Notes: generated from the sequence alone by a model not told the origin. A DNA stretch of 45,780 nt from CAYNEI01 sp964396185 (GCA_964396185.1 CAYNEI010000018.1:1-45780); one strand, 5' to 3'; shown: positions 24,033-33,223, numbered from the stretch's first letter. Translations and numbers: made by a program.

Positions 24033-24665
24033 ATGGACTACGACTCCCTGCTCAACCGCGCCCGGGAGCAGATCCCCGAGGACATCTCGCACGGCGGCGA
24101 GCGCTTCCAGCTCCCCGACCTGGAGGTGCAGCGCGAGGGCAAGACCACCATCGTGCGCAACTTCAAGGACATCCTGGAGACCATGAACCGGGACGAGGAG
24201 GAGGTCGTGCCCCGGCTCCTGCGAGAGCTCGGAGCAGCTGGCAAGTACGAGGAGGGGCGGCTGACCCTCCAGGGTGAACACCCTGGCAAGTCGATCCAGG
24301 AACGCCTTGACAAGTACCTGGAGGTCTACGTCTTCTGCGCTGAGTGCTCAAGCCCCGACACGCACCTGGACAAACAAGGCCGCACCCTGGTCCTGCAGTG
24401 CGATGCTTGTGGCGCGCACCGGCCAGTTCGCGTGCGCAAGCAGGCCAAGAAGTCCGAGGAGTCCGAAGAGGCCATCGAGGAGGGCAAGATCTACGAGATG
24501 AAGATCGAGGACACCGGCCGCCAAGGCGACGGTGTCGCCCATCTCGACAAGTACACGATCTTCGTCACGGGTGCGCGCAAGGGCATGATCGTCAAGGCGC
24601 TGATCAACAACATCTCGGGCACGCTGGCTTTCGCCGAGATGACCGAGGTCGTCGACCAAGAGTGA
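24033..24665 (+). CDS. Translation initiation factor aIF2 beta subunit with C-terminal TRAM domain
   Basis: 210 residues. The N-terminal helix and core (about 20-98) include the eIF2-beta/eIF5 signature TTIVRNFKDILETMNRD and a GKSIQERLDKYLEVYVFC segment. A C4 zinc ribbon uses C102, C105, C123 and C126. After a Lys/Glu linker, residues about 148-208 form a TRAM domain (GKIYEMKIEDTGRQGDGVA), an RNA-binding beta-barrel. It delivers initiator tRNA to the small ribosomal subunit together with the alpha and gamma subunits. The TRAM fusion is known in some euryarchaea. The start is leaderless, 28 bases after a TATA-like box. Confidence 0.93.
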   Translation: MDYDSLLNRAREQIPEDISHGGERFQLPDLEVQREGKTTIVRNFKDILETMNRDEEEVVPRLLRELGAAGKYEEGRLTLQGEHPGKSIQERLDKYLEVYVFCAECSSPDTHLDKQGRTLVLQCDACGAHRPVRVRKQAKKSEESEEAIEEGKIYEMKIEDTGRQGDGVAHLDKYTIFVTGARKGMIVKALINNISGTLAFAEMTEVVDQE

Positions 24666-24730
24666 CGCGGTCTCGGCGCGAGCCTTGCATGGCCTCGACT
24701 TCCCGGCTCCAGCCGGCGCGAGGTTACTCT

Positions 24731-24737
24731 CTTATAC
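24731..24737 (+). promoter_or_regulatory. TATA box of the etfBA operon
   Basis: CTTATAC lies 35-41 bases before the etfB ATG at 24772, leaving a short leader of about 10-15 bases without a clear ribosome-binding site. Confidence 0.6.
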
Positions 24738-24771
24738 CCTGGTCGGCTTGGCCGGAGCACAGGTGTCCTGA

Positions 24772-25545
24772 ATGGTGAAAGCGGTCGTTCTGGTCAAACA
24801 GGTCCCGGACACAGAGGATGTCCGGATCGATGCGAAGACCCGGGAACCCGATGCAAGCCGGGCTGAACGCGTGCTCTCCCTCTACGACAAGAACGCGGTG
24901 GAGGCCGCGGTCCAGCTCAAGGAGTCGGGCGCGGTGGAGACCGTGGTCGCCATCAGCCTCGGGGATGCGAAGGTCGAGGAGACCCTGCGCGAGGTGCTCG
25001 CCATGGGCGCTGACGAGGCGGTGGCCATCAAGGAGCCCGAGCTCCTGACCGGCGGCAGCCTGGGCAAGTGCCAAGCGTTGGCGAAAGCCATCGAGCACGT
25101 GGGGGACGTCGACCTGGTGCTGGCCAGCGAGGAGTCGGCCGACAGCCACACGGCCTCCACAGGACCCATGGTCGCCGAGCTGCTCGGCGCCAACCTGCTC
25201 TCCTACTGCTTCAGCATCGAGGTGACCGACGGGACCGTGTCGGTGGAGCGCGAGATCGACGAGGGCATCGAGTCCCTCAAGGCTCCCCTGCCGGTGGTGC
25301 TCACGGTGGTCGAGGCCATCAACGAGCCCCGGCTGCCTGCGCTCACCCAGATCCTCCAAGCCAAGAACAAGCCCTTGACCGAGCTCTCCGCCAGCGATCT
25401 GGGCATCGAGACGGCCGCGTCGGTCACGGTCGTCGAGAACGTGGCCCCCCAGGAGACCCGGAAGAACGAGATCAAGGAGGTCTCCGATCCAGCCGAGGCC
25501 TCCGAGTGGCTTCTCTCTGCTCTCAAGAAAGAGGGGGCGATCTGA
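24772..25545 (+). CDS. etfB: Electron transfer flavoprotein, beta subunit
   Basis: 257 residues, normal EtfB length. N-terminal VKAVVLVKQVPDTEDVRID, the AMP-binding-region motif EESADSHTASTGPMVAELLGA and LPVVLTVVEAINEPRLPAL are diagnostic. It forms a heterodimer with EtfA that accepts electrons from acyl-CoA dehydrogenases and passes them to an ETF:quinone oxidoreductase. The acyl-CoA dehydrogenase at 29410 is a likely donor. The gene directly abuts etfA (TGA then ATG). Because no fix-type partners are present, a respiratory rather than bifurcating role is more likely, but not proven. Confidence 0.94.
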   Translation: MVKAVVLVKQVPDTEDVRIDAKTREPDASRAERVLSLYDKNAVEAAVQLKESGAVETVVAISLGDAKVEETLREVLAMGADEAVAIKEPELLTGGSLGKCQALAKAIEHVGDVDLVLASEESADSHTASTGPMVAELLGANLLSYCFSIEVTDGTVSVEREIDEGIESLKAPLPVVLTVVEAINEPRLPALTQILQAKNKPLTELSASDLGIETAASVTVVENVAPQETRKNEIKEVSDPAEASEWLLSALKKEGAI

Positions 25546-26457
25546 ATGACAACGCTCATCTTCTCCACGTCCAAGGACCTCTACCCGGAGCTCGTGACCG
25601 CTGCTGAGCACTTGGGCGGCGACGTCGTCGCGGCGGTGCTTGGCCCCCTGGCGAGCGAGGCCGACGGCATCGCGCCTGGCGCCTCCAAGGTGCTCACCGC
25701 CTCTGGGCCCGGCGTGGACGAGCTCGAGTCCGGCGCTGTGGCAAGCGCGCTGGGACAGCTCGTCGAACAGACCGGTGCCACCACCGTGCTCGTCGGCGGC
25801 AACCGCCGAGGCAAGGAGACGGCCCCACGCCTCTCCGCCAGGCTCGGCGCTGCCTACATCGTCACCGCGCTCGACGTCACGGACGAGGGCAACTTCAAGC
25901 GCAAGTTCCTCGGCGGCAAGACCCTGGCCACCGAGCACCCGGAGACCGAGACCGTGGTGGCCACCATCGCGCCGCATGCGTTCGACCCGGCCACAGGCGA
26001 CTCGCCTGCTCCCGAGGATGCGGGCATCAGCACCGAGGCCGGTGCGGTCGAGCGGGTCGGGCTCAAGCAGCGCGACTCCAGCGGTGTGGACATCGAGCAG
26101 GCTGAGATCGTCGTCGCCTTCGGGCGCGGCGTGAAGGACGAGGACGACATGCAGCAGATCTTCGATCTGGCCGAGGCCATCGGTGGCGAGGTCGGCTGCA
26201 CGCGACCCATCGCAGCGGACCTGCATTGGCTGGGTGACGATCGGTGGATCGGGCTCAGTGGCAAGGTCGTCAAGCCCAAGGTCTACCTCGCCTGCGGGAT
26301 CAGCGGCCAGATCCAGCACTTGGCTGGCTGCCGGGACGCGGACACGATCGTGGTCATCAACACGGACAAGTCGGCCCCGTTCTTCGAGCACGCCGATTAC
26401 GGGCTCGTGGGGGACCTCTACAAGATCGTGCCGGAGCTGACCAAGCAGCTCAGCTGA
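25546..26457 (+). CDS. etfA: Electron transfer flavoprotein, alpha subunit
   Basis: 303 residues. The N-terminal domain includes TTVLVGGNRRGKETAPRLSARL. The C-terminal FAD domain (about 180-300) shows the family pattern VAFGRGV, GCTRPIAADLHWL, LACGISGQIQHLAG and the VVINTDKSAPFFEHADYG region. It binds FAD at the interface with EtfB. The ATG starts immediately after the etfB stop, so the two are one operon. It is followed by five bases and then the convergent end of a small membrane-protein gene, so the operon ends here. Confidence 0.94.
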   Translation: MTTLIFSTSKDLYPELVTAAEHLGGDVVAAVLGPLASEADGIAPGASKVLTASGPGVDELESGAVASALGQLVEQTGATTVLVGGNRRGKETAPRLSARLGAAYIVTALDVTDEGNFKRKFLGGKTLATEHPETETVVATIAPHAFDPATGDSPAPEDAGISTEAGAVERVGLKQRDSSGVDIEQAEIVVAFGRGVKDEDDMQQIFDLAEAIGGEVGCTRPIAADLHWLGDDRWIGLSGKVVKPKVYLACGISGQIQHLAGCRDADTIVVINTDKSAPFFEHADYGLVGDLYKIVPELTKQLS

Positions 26458-26462
26458 ACCCC

Positions 26463-26846
26463 TCACCGCCGCCCACGCAGCAACGCCACGCGGGCAGCCA
26501 GCCGGTCCAGGGTCAGCCTGGTGTGCTGGTTGCGCCGCGCTCGCGTGTACGGGATGAGCACGCGGAAGAGCATCACGGCGGCGGTGAACAGGAGCACGCC
26601 TTGCGCGATGTTCGCGTAGAAGGTGAAGCTAGAGAGGGCCACGAGGTCGGCAGCCCGCAGGCCCCCGATGATCCATTCAGCCCACTCGATGAAGAGCACG
26701 AGCACGACCATGCCGATGGGCGGGATGAGCTGGCGGGCGGTGAGGAACACGAGCTCGCGCCCGGCCTCGCCGGTGGGGGGGCGGCGCAGCACGGCCAAGG
26801 CGCGCCCGCCGAAGAGCAGGGTGCCTAGGCCGAGCAGGGTGGCCAC
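26463..26846 (-). CDS. Small membrane protein of unknown function
   Basis: 127 residues with three or four hydrophobic segments (about 1-18, 38-62, 66-95) and a basic C-terminus (RARRNQHTRLTLDRLAARVALLRGRR) likely on the cytoplasmic side. The GTG at 26846 is the first usable start; the frame is open to about the roadblock stop, so translation could be coupled to it or begin at a CTG upstream. No family is recognised. It lies 35 bases downstream of the roadblock gene on the same strand, suggesting that the two are co-transcribed and may act together. Confidence 0.65.
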   Translation of the reverse strand: MATLLGLGTLLFGGRALAVLRRPPTGEAGRELVFLTARQLIPPIGMVVLVLFIEWAEWIIGGLRAADLVALSSFTFYANIAQGVLLFTAAVMLFRVLIPYTRARRNQHTRLTLDRLAARVALLRGRR

Positions 26847-26881
26847 GGTGTAGCCGACGGTGAGCGTGACATCAGGCAGGT

Positions 26882-27334
26882 TCAGCCCCTCCCGAGGATG
26901 TCCCGCAGTTGGCGCACGACGGCCTGGTTCTCCAAGAGGAGGTCCATGATGTTCACCTGGCTCCCAGCGAGGATGACGAGGAAGAGATCGTCGGTGCCGA
27001 GCTCGAAGACGCCGAGGTACCCCTTCTCGAACTTGACGAGTCCGCTGGAGAAATCGCCTAGATCGAGGATCGTGGAGGACCGCCGGAGCTGCTCGCGCAG
27101 GGTGGCTCCGAGCAGGCCGACGCTGGCTTGTTGGGTGCCGCCCTTGAGATCCCAGGCGATGGGGAACCCGTCGCGGTCGACGACCGCTGAGCCGAACACG
27201 CCCTTCGTGTTGGCCTCCAGACTGCGCAGCGCTTCGGTCATCTCCTTGAGGAGACGCTCTTGCGTGGTCTCATCGAGATCCTCCTCGCCGGGGATCCCCT
27301 GGAGACCCGTTTCGATGTTGGGATCGAGCGCCAT
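26882..27334 (-). CDS. Roadblock/LC7 domain protein
   Basis: 150 residues from the ATG at 27332-27334, placed about 32-38 bases after the TATA box at 27366-27372; a GTG six codons upstream lies too close to that box. The roadblock/LC7 fold spans about 30-145: an N-terminal helix (QERLLKEMTEALRSLEANT), a strand pair FGSAVVDRDGFPIAWDL, GATLREQLRRS, and FVKFEKGYLGVFELGTDDLFLVILAG-like strands. Members are dimeric partners or GAPs of small Ras-like GTPases (MglB type) or scaffolds in archaea. No GTPase gene is in the window. It is probably in an operon with the small membrane protein downstream. Confidence 0.85.
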   Translation of the reverse strand: MALDPNIETGLQGIPGEEDLDETTQERLLKEMTEALRSLEANTKGVFGSAVVDRDGFPIAWDLKGGTQQASVGLLGATLREQLRRSSTILDLGDFSSGLVKFEKGYLGVFELGTDDLFLVILAGSQVNIMDLLLENQAVVRQLRDILGRG

Positions 27335-27365
27335 CTCGGCCGATGGTCGCACGCGGACCCCCCGC

Positions 27366-27372
27366 CTTATAG
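27366..27372 (-). promoter_or_regulatory. TATA box of the roadblock gene
   Basis: Minus strand CTATAAG, about 32-38 bases before the ATG at 27334. It decides the choice of start codon for that gene. Confidence 0.55.
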
Positions 27373-27418
27373 CCTTCGCAGCCGAGCCAGCGACCCATCG
27401 AGGTGGGTAAGCCCGGCC

Positions 27419-27607
27419 TCAGTCGCTGTTTCGGCCTTCCAGCTCGGATAGGTAGTCGCCCAGGGCCTCGGCCACGACGTCCTGGAGCAGAACGCCGTTG
27501 AGGATCTTGTGCTGGTGGAGCTTGAGGTAGATCTCCACGGGGATCTTCACCTTGATCTCCTTGAGCTGTGCGAGCTGTTCCTCCAGGTCCGTGCTCGTCT
27601 CCCCCAT
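27419..27607 (-). CDS. Small ribbon-helix-helix-like protein (KEIKVKIPV type)
   Basis: 62 residues. The core LKEIKVKIPVEIYLKLHQHKILNG-like segment and the following VVAEALGDYL helix fit a strand plus two helices, the pattern of ribbon-helix-helix DNA-binding dimers. The N-terminal 15 residues are acidic. It is a paralogue of the 65-residue protein at 37167-37364, sharing KEIKVKIPV and the LH spacing. The ATG at 27605-27607 is 27-35 bases after a TATA-like box (27634-27642; minus strand CAATTTATC). No operator could be identified. Confidence 0.75.
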   Translation of the reverse strand: MGETSTDLEEQLAQLKEIKVKIPVEIYLKLHQHKILNGVLLQDVVAEALGDYLSELEGRNSD

Positions 27608-27633
27608 GCCACCCAGGCACCTGCTTGCTCAAT

Positions 27634-27642
27634 GATAAATTG
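27634..27642 (-). promoter_or_regulatory. TATA box of the small ribbon-helix-helix-like gene
   Basis: Minus strand CAATTTATC, 27-35 bases before the ATG at 27607, with no ribosome-binding site between. Confidence 0.5.
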
Positions 27643-27699
27643 GTGTGAATGTCGAAGCCTTTCCTTGCGGAAGCAAGCGCCTTCACAGCCGAGCTTGGT

Positions 27700-28860
27700 T
27701 CACCACGAGTAGCCCTTCGAGAGGCTCATGGCCCGGTAGAGCGTTCGGACCTCTCGGAGCTTGGTTGGGTTCGTGGCCATGCCGAGGGCGAGCAGCAGCT
27801 TCTCCTTGATCGATCCGCCAGCCGTGACCTGGCTGGGGGCGAAGCGAGCCAGGCGCTCGAAGTCCTCGTTGCTCCATCGTAGCATGACGTCGAGCGCCTC
27901 ATCGTAGCTTGGGTCGCTGATGGGGTGGTCGGCCACCGCTTGCGCGTAGGCCCGGGTCGCTGCACTCCCCTCCAGCCCCTTCTCTCGGGCCTGGCCCACG
28001 GCCACTGAGAGGAGCTGGGCACTGTGGATGATGGCGGCCAGGCCGCCCTTGGTGAGCGGGTTGGTGAGCCCGGCTGCATCCCCGACGAGCGCGATGTTGC
28101 CCTGCGCGAGCTGGGTGCCGTCGAAGGCGATGGGGTAGGCCTCCTTCTTGACGATGGTTCCCTCCGTGAGCCCGATCCACTCGCGGAAGGCCTCGATGCG
28201 GTCCCAGTCCTTCCCGTCCCCCTCGCCCAGGATGCCCACGTTGAGGATGTCCCCCTTGGGGAAGATCCAGGCGTACTCTGGGCTGAAGGCCTTGTGGGTG
28301 TAGAACATGAGCCGATCCCCGCTCCACGGGGCCTCGAGCCGGATCTGGACCCCCAGGCGCGTGGTCGCCTCCCCACCGATGGCCTTGCGGACTTGGCTGC
28401 CTGGCCCATCTGCGCCGATGACGAGATCGTGCTCCCCTGCGAGACCCTCGACCTCGTTGGGGCGGATCTTGCGTCCGGTCTCGTAGCGCCCATCTCGCTT
28501 CTCGATGGCCTCGGCCATCGCGGGGATCCAGGTCGAGCGCTCGATGGTGTAGCACGGCTGGTCGACGAGGACCTCGACCGGTCCAGGGAACCACCAGCTG
28601 GCACCGGCGAACCGCTGGGCGCAGTGCGGTGTGGAGTCGAATGCGTCGAAGAGCGCCAGGGTCTTGTGGCTGATCCCCTCGGCGCAAAGCGTGGTGTGGG
28701 CTTCGGGTTCGCGCTCGTAGACCGTAACGTCGAGCTCCGGATGGGCGTGCTGGAGGGTGAGCGCTGTGATGCACCCAGCTCCCCCACCACCGACGATGCC
28801 GACCGATCGGATCGAGCCGTTGCCCCGCGTCACGCCGGGCTCAAGGGGGTTCCCCTCCAA
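27700..28860 (-). CDS. FAD-dependent oxidoreductase, geranylgeranyl reductase family
   Basis: 386 residues. The FAD-binding VGIVGGGGAGCITAL (about 20-34) is followed by an RxxRxxxD-like YTIERSTWIPAMAEA, DLVIGADGPGSQVRKAI, the WIFPKGDILNVGIL segment and the GDAAGLTNPLTKGGL motif of the family. In archaea such enzymes saturate the geranylgeranyl chains of membrane lipids; related flavoproteins act on other polyprenyl groups. TTG 28860 is the first start, with a TATA-like TCTATTTGG about 45 bases upstream; GTG 28833 is an alternative. No lipid-pathway genes are adjacent, so the exact substrate is open. Confidence 0.87.
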   Translation of the reverse strand: MEGNPLEPGVTRGNGSIRSVGIVGGGGAGCITALTLQHAHPELDVTVYEREPEAHTTLCAEGISHKTLALFDAFDSTPHCAQRFAGASWWFPGPVEVLVDQPCYTIERSTWIPAMAEAIEKRDGRYETGRKIRPNEVEGLAGEHDLVIGADGPGSQVRKAIGGEATTRLGVQIRLEAPWSGDRLMFYTHKAFSPEYAWIFPKGDILNVGILGEGDGKDWDRIEAFREWIGLTEGTIVKKEAYPIAFDGTQLAQGNIALVGDAAGLTNPLTKGGLAAIIHSAQLLSVAVGQAREKGLEGSAATRAYAQAVADHPISDPSYDEALDVMLRWSNEDFERLARFAPSQVTAGGSIKEKLLLALGMATNPTKLREVRTLYRAMSLSKGYSW

Positions 28861-29016
28861 GAAGCTGACTACCGGCTCGCGAAGAGCGCCGTGCGACGAA
28901 CCAAATAGAAAAGCGTTGTCCTAAGGGACCTTTTCCCGATGCATGCAAGGGTAAGGCCCCCCAGAGGTTCGCCTCCTCAGGTGAAACATGTGAGGGACCA
29001 CAGTTCCGCGCTAACC

Positions 29017-29196
29017 ATGCTTGGGAGCCTGCTAAGATCCGGGTACATGCTGACGAGCGTCGACTCCACCGAGGAGCACCTCCTCGTCACGATCCGGAAC
29101 GAGGATCACGTCGAGAAGATCACGCTGGACAGGGCAGATGCCCAGGAGATCCTGGCCAACCGGTGGCTCGATCGACCCGCACCCATCCCGGCCTGA
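29017..29196 (+). CDS. Small protein of unknown function
   Basis: 59 residues from the ATG at 29017 (a longer form from 28939 and a shorter one from 29047 are possible). It has a compact alternating pattern, SVDSTEEHLLVTIRNEDHVEKITLDRADAQEILANRW, suggesting two or three strands and a helix. No family is recognised. The codon use resembles real genes. It lies divergent from the oxidoreductase gene. The following 29197-29372 stretch holds no gene. Confidence 0.5.
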   Translation: MLGSLLRSGYMLTSVDSTEEHLLVTIRNEDHVEKITLDRADAQEILANRWLDRPAPIPA

Positions 29197-29372
29197 AACC
29201 TCCTGGATCGGCTAGGCGGAGATCACACGCCCCTGTGCCTCAGGTGTACCGCAACGCCAGAACGAACACAAGGATCCAAGACAGGGGCTGTCGCTTGCCA
29301 CCCGTCCGCTGGTGGACCGTCGTGCTCATCCCGTCGTTGTGGTGAACTCGTGCCTCCTGGGAGCACGCGAAC

Positions 29373-29381
29373 CTTTATGGG
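29373..29381 (+). promoter_or_regulatory. TATA box of the acyl-CoA dehydrogenase gene
   Basis: CTTTATGGG lies 29-37 bases before the ATG at 29410. It supports that start rather than the in-frame start at 29350, which lies upstream of the box. Confidence 0.6.
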
Positions 29382-29409
29382 AACCACCCGGAATCGTTGG
29401 CCGACCCCC

Positions 29410-30544
<1,135 letters not shown>

Positions 30545-30567
<23 letters not shown>

Positions 30568-30946
30568 CTCCGGTGGCGGCCTCGTAGGCGGCCTCGATGT
30601 CCTGGTCGAAGCACAACGGCTCGGCGTCCTCGCGCAGGCAGTGCGCCACGACGGCGGCATCGACCCAGGACAGGCGGCCCTCGGCTGCCAGGAAGATGGG
30701 GGCGACGTCCTCCTGGTGGGTGGTGTTGAGGTGCACGACGTTGCCCATCTCGCCGAGCCCATCCCACAGCCGCTGGGCGGATGGGTAACCGGCTCGCGCA
30801 TGGATGACACCGATCATCTCGCTGACGACCTCGGCGGGGACAAGGATCGGCGCAGGTTCGGTAGCGATCGCTTGAGCGCCTGGCCGGCGTGGGTCCTCTG
30901 TGTCGAGCAGCGTGATCAGGAAGCTGGAGTCAGCCACGCGGTTCAT
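30545..30946 (-). CDS. vapC: VapC-type PIN-domain toxin
   Basis: 133 residues from the ATG at 30944-30946, which forms an ATGA overlap with the vapB stop; a GTG two codons upstream is less likely. PIN-domain acidic residues are in place: D6 (VADSSFL), E43 (VVSEM), D96 (SWVDAAVVAHC) and D114 (CFDQDIE). It is expected to be a metal-dependent ribonuclease cleaving tRNA or rRNA, neutralised by the AbrB-type protein encoded just upstream. The 3' end overlaps the end of the convergent acyl-CoA dehydrogenase gene, so the two transcripts share a complementary segment. Confidence 0.88.
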
Positions 30947-31146
30947 GCCCACTCCACCTCGTCATGGTGGTCAGCCAAGCCACCAAGCTTGAGCTCGGGC
31001 AGGCCAGAGAGATCGATCTTGTCCCCCGGCTTGGCCTTGACCTCCACGATCACCTCGTCCCCTGGGGCCAGGCCCAGGCGCTCGGCATCGGCCTTGGTGA
31101 TGCGGATCCCGTAGCTGTTGCCCCACTTGAGCACCTTCGCGATCAT
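30943..31146 (-). CDS. vapB: AbrB/MazE-type antitoxin VapB
   Basis: 67 residues. The N-terminal SpoVT-AbrB swapped-hairpin domain (IAKVLKWGNSYGIRITKADAE, then GLAPGDEVIVEV) binds DNA as a dimer; the acidic C-terminal tail (ELKLGGLADHHDEVEWA) would wrap the toxin. The ATG at 31144-31146 begins the canonical domain start. It overlaps vapC by four bases. A 17-base palindrome immediately upstream is the probable autoregulatory operator. Confidence 0.88.
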   Translation of the reverse strand: MIAKVLKWGNSYGIRITKADAERLGLAPGDEVIVEVKAKPGDKIDLSGLPELKLGGLADHHDEVEWA

Positions 31147-31148
31147 CG

Positions 31149-31165
31149 TTATACGTATCGTATAA
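31149..31165. promoter_or_regulatory. Palindromic operator of vapBC
   Basis: TTATACG-TAT-CGTATAA is a perfect 7-base inverted repeat with a 3-base centre, two bases upstream of the vapB ATG. It includes TATA-like sequence, so VapB binding would block transcription. Its closeness to the start leaves room for doubt whether it is itself the TATA box or only an operator. It lies 73 bases from the divergent aminopeptidase start. Confidence 0.65.
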
Positions 31166-31237
31166 TCAACTACTTGGGCCTTGCCGTGCGGGGTCCGAAC
31201 CTACTTGCCCTCTGGCGCGGTTGCCGGGCCGACTCCC

Positions 31238-32749
31238 ATGCTGAAGGTCACGACCGAACGGGGCGACATCACTGAGTTCGACGGGGACGCGATCGTCGTC
31301 AACCTCTTCCAGGGCACCAAGCAACCGGACGGCGCCACCGGGGCCGTGGACGCAGCGCTGGGCGGCGCGATCTCCCAGGTCATCCGATCCAAGGACTTCG
31401 AAGGCAAGCGCGGGCAGAAGGTGCTGCTCTACGCCGGGGAGGCCTTGCCGGCCCCCCGCGTGGTCGTCGTGGGCCTCGGCAAGGCCGACGAGATCGATGC
31501 GGACGCGGTCCGCCGAGCCACCGGCGTGGCCGTCAAGGCGCTCAAGGGAGCCAATGTGGAGCGGGCCGCCACCATCGTCCACGGCGCCGGCGCTGGCGGG
31601 CTGGACACCGCTCACGCGGCTCGCTCCATCGCCGAGGCCGCCCTCTCGGCCGCCTACACGTTCAAACGCGAGGGGACAGCCAACGAGGAGGACGAGTCGG
31701 TCGAGCTGCGCGAGCTGGTGGTGCTCGAGCGCGACGGGCGCAAGGTCTCCGCCGTCGAGCGCGGCGTGGGGGAAGGTGTGCGCGTTGGGGAGGCCCAGAG
31801 CTTCACCCGGGACCTGTCCAGCGTGTCCGGCGACGAGGCCGCACCGGCTGCCATCGCCCGACGCATCGAGGCCATGGCCGAGATGGCCGGGTTAACATGC
31901 AGGGTGCTCGGGCCCAGCGAGATCCGCTCCGAGCGCATGGGCGGTGTGCTGGGGGTGAGCAAAGGCTCCAGCCGCGAGCCCCGGTTCGTGATCCTCGAGC
32001 ACGCACCGAGCGGGGCGCGGCGCAAAGTTTGCATCGTGGGCAAGGGGGTCACCTTCGACACGGGTGGCATCTCGATGAAGCGGCCCAGGGGCATGGACAA
32101 GATGCGCTACGACAAGAGCGGGGCGGCGGCCACGGCGGGGGTGCTGCGCGCGGTGGCCGAGCTGGATCTGCCCGTGCACGTCATCGGCCTCATGCCCTTC
32201 GTGGAGAACATGCCCAGCGGCAGGGCCATCAAGCCGGGTGATGTGCTCACCATGCGGTCCGGCCACACCGTGGATGTCCTCAACACGGACGCCGAGGGTC
32301 GTCTGATCCTGGCCGATGCCCTGGACTACGCCAAGGAGCTCGAGCCGGACTACACCGTGGACATGGCCACGCTGACCGGCGCGGTCTCCGTGGCGTTGGG
32401 CACCCAGGCTGCAGGCATCATGGGCAACGACCAAGGGCTGATCGACCAGCTCCTGGACGCTGGCGAGGTGAGCCGAGAGCGCATCTGGCAGCTCCCGTTC
32501 TACGACGAGTATAAAGAGCAGCTCAAGGGCGTGATCGGCGACATCAAGAACGTTGGCGGACGCAACGCCGGCACCGTGACCGCCGGCAAGTTCCTCGAGC
32601 ACTTCGCGCCCGAGGAGGGTTGGGCCCACTTGGACATCGCGTCCACCGCGTGGAACGACAGCAAGCCGCTGCTCAACGGGGACTACACCCCGAAGGGATC
32701 CACCGGCGCGGGGGTGCGCTTGCTGGTCACTTGGCTCGAGACCCTCTGA
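31238..32749 (+). CDS. pepA: Leucyl aminopeptidase (M17 family)
   Basis: 503 residues from the ATG at 31238; a 19-residue upstream extension is open but not protein-like. The N-terminal macro-like domain (1-160) includes VVVVGLGKADEID. The C-terminal catalytic domain shows GKGVTFDTGGISMKRP (metal and catalytic Lys), MDKMRYDKSGAAA, LMPFVENMPSG, the signature NTDAEGRLILADAL and DYTVDMATLTGA. It is a dinuclear zinc or manganese hexameric enzyme that removes N-terminal residues from peptides in the cytosol. Together with the secreted subtilase it fits peptide scavenging. No clear TATA box is seen. Confidence 0.93.
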   Translation: MLKVTTERGDITEFDGDAIVVNLFQGTKQPDGATGAVDAALGGAISQVIRSKDFEGKRGQKVLLYAGEALPAPRVVVVGLGKADEIDADAVRRATGVAVKALKGANVERAATIVHGAGAGGLDTAHAARSIAEAALSAAYTFKREGTANEEDESVELRELVVLERDGRKVSAVERGVGEGVRVGEAQSFTRDLSSVSGDEAAPAAIARRIEAMAEMAGLTCRVLGPSEIRSERMGGVLGVSKGSSREPRFVILEHAPSGARRKVCIVGKGVTFDTGGISMKRPRGMDKMRYDKSGAAATAGVLRAVAELDLPVHVIGLMPFVENMPSGRAIKPGDVLTMRSGHTVDVLNTDAEGRLILADALDYAKELEPDYTVDMATLTGAVSVALGTQAAGIMGNDQGLIDQLLDAGEVSRERIWQLPFYDEYKEQLKGVIGDIKNVGGRNAGTVTAGKFLEHFAPEEGWAHLDIASTAWNDSKPLLNGDYTPKGSTGAGVRLLVTWLETL

Positions 32750-32781
32750 TCCCCCCTCGTCCCGGCGGCCGGGGGGGCGGG

Positions 32782-32970
32782 TCACCTCAAGAGCAACCGT
32801 TGTGCCAAGGGCAGCTCACCCTCGGGGTCGATCTGGATGCGTAGCTCGGAGGCTCCCGTGAGCTTCTGGTGCGCGCGCACCGCGGAGAGGAAGGCGCGGA
32901 CGTAGTCGCCTGTGTTCGTGAAGCAGCGGCCTCCGATGCGCTGGGGTTCGCTTCCGTGCGTGCCGGTCAA
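32782..32970 (-). CDS. Tiny protein, member 1 of a two-gene paralogous family
   Basis: 62 residues. TTG 32970 is chosen because GGAGG sits eight bases before it. The core RCFTNTGDYVRAFLSAVRAHQ, LTGASELRIQID and final QRLLLR match the 50-residue protein encoded just upstream (33037-33189): both have an RxF-N-GDY-R-F-AV helix, a loop with Gly, and an IQ-centred strand ending in LL. Probably helix plus hairpin, perhaps a dimer or a protein-binding module. No family is recognised. Confidence 0.62.
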   Translation of the reverse strand: MTGTHGSEPQRIGGRCFTNTGDYVRAFLSAVRAHQKLTGASELRIQIDPEGELPLAQRLLLR

Positions 32971-33036
32971 GATGTGCCTCCAGCCGAACCGTGGCTGGGG
33001 GGGTTCAAAAGCTTTTCCGGGAGAGTGTAGAGGGAT

Positions 33037-33189
33037 CTACTTCAGAAGCTCTACATCGGTCGTCTTGAGCCCGTCGTCGAGGACCTGGATGGAGAACGTT
33101 GCGTTCCCGTCGACGGCTGCGCGCTGGTTGACAGCGCGCATGAAATCACGCAGGTAGTCCCCGAGGTTTGCGAAGCGATGGGCGTTCAT
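33037..33189 (-). CDS. Tiny protein, member 2 of the paralogous family
   Basis: 50 residues (MNAHRFANLGDYLRDF at the start, VELLK at the end), shorter than usual gene-calling limits. ATG 33187-33189 follows GAGGGG. A TATA-like CGTTTAATAGC on the minus strand (about 33224-33234) is 36-45 bases upstream. The homology to 32782-32970 supports both as real genes. The two lie in the same direction, 66 bases apart, and may be co-transcribed. The function is unknown. Confidence 0.6.
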   Translation of the reverse strand: MNAHRFANLGDYLRDFMRAVNQRAAVDGNATFSIQVLDDGLKTTDVELLK

Positions 33190-33223
33190 GTTCAGACCCC
33201 TCACGCTAAACCTCGGGCCGGGC

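Noticed and set aside
24724..26466. 580-codon minus-strand open frame opposite etfB and etfA
   Set aside because: The plus strand carries two unmistakable ETF genes with a TATA box; the minus frame has no recognisable domain and a shadow composition.
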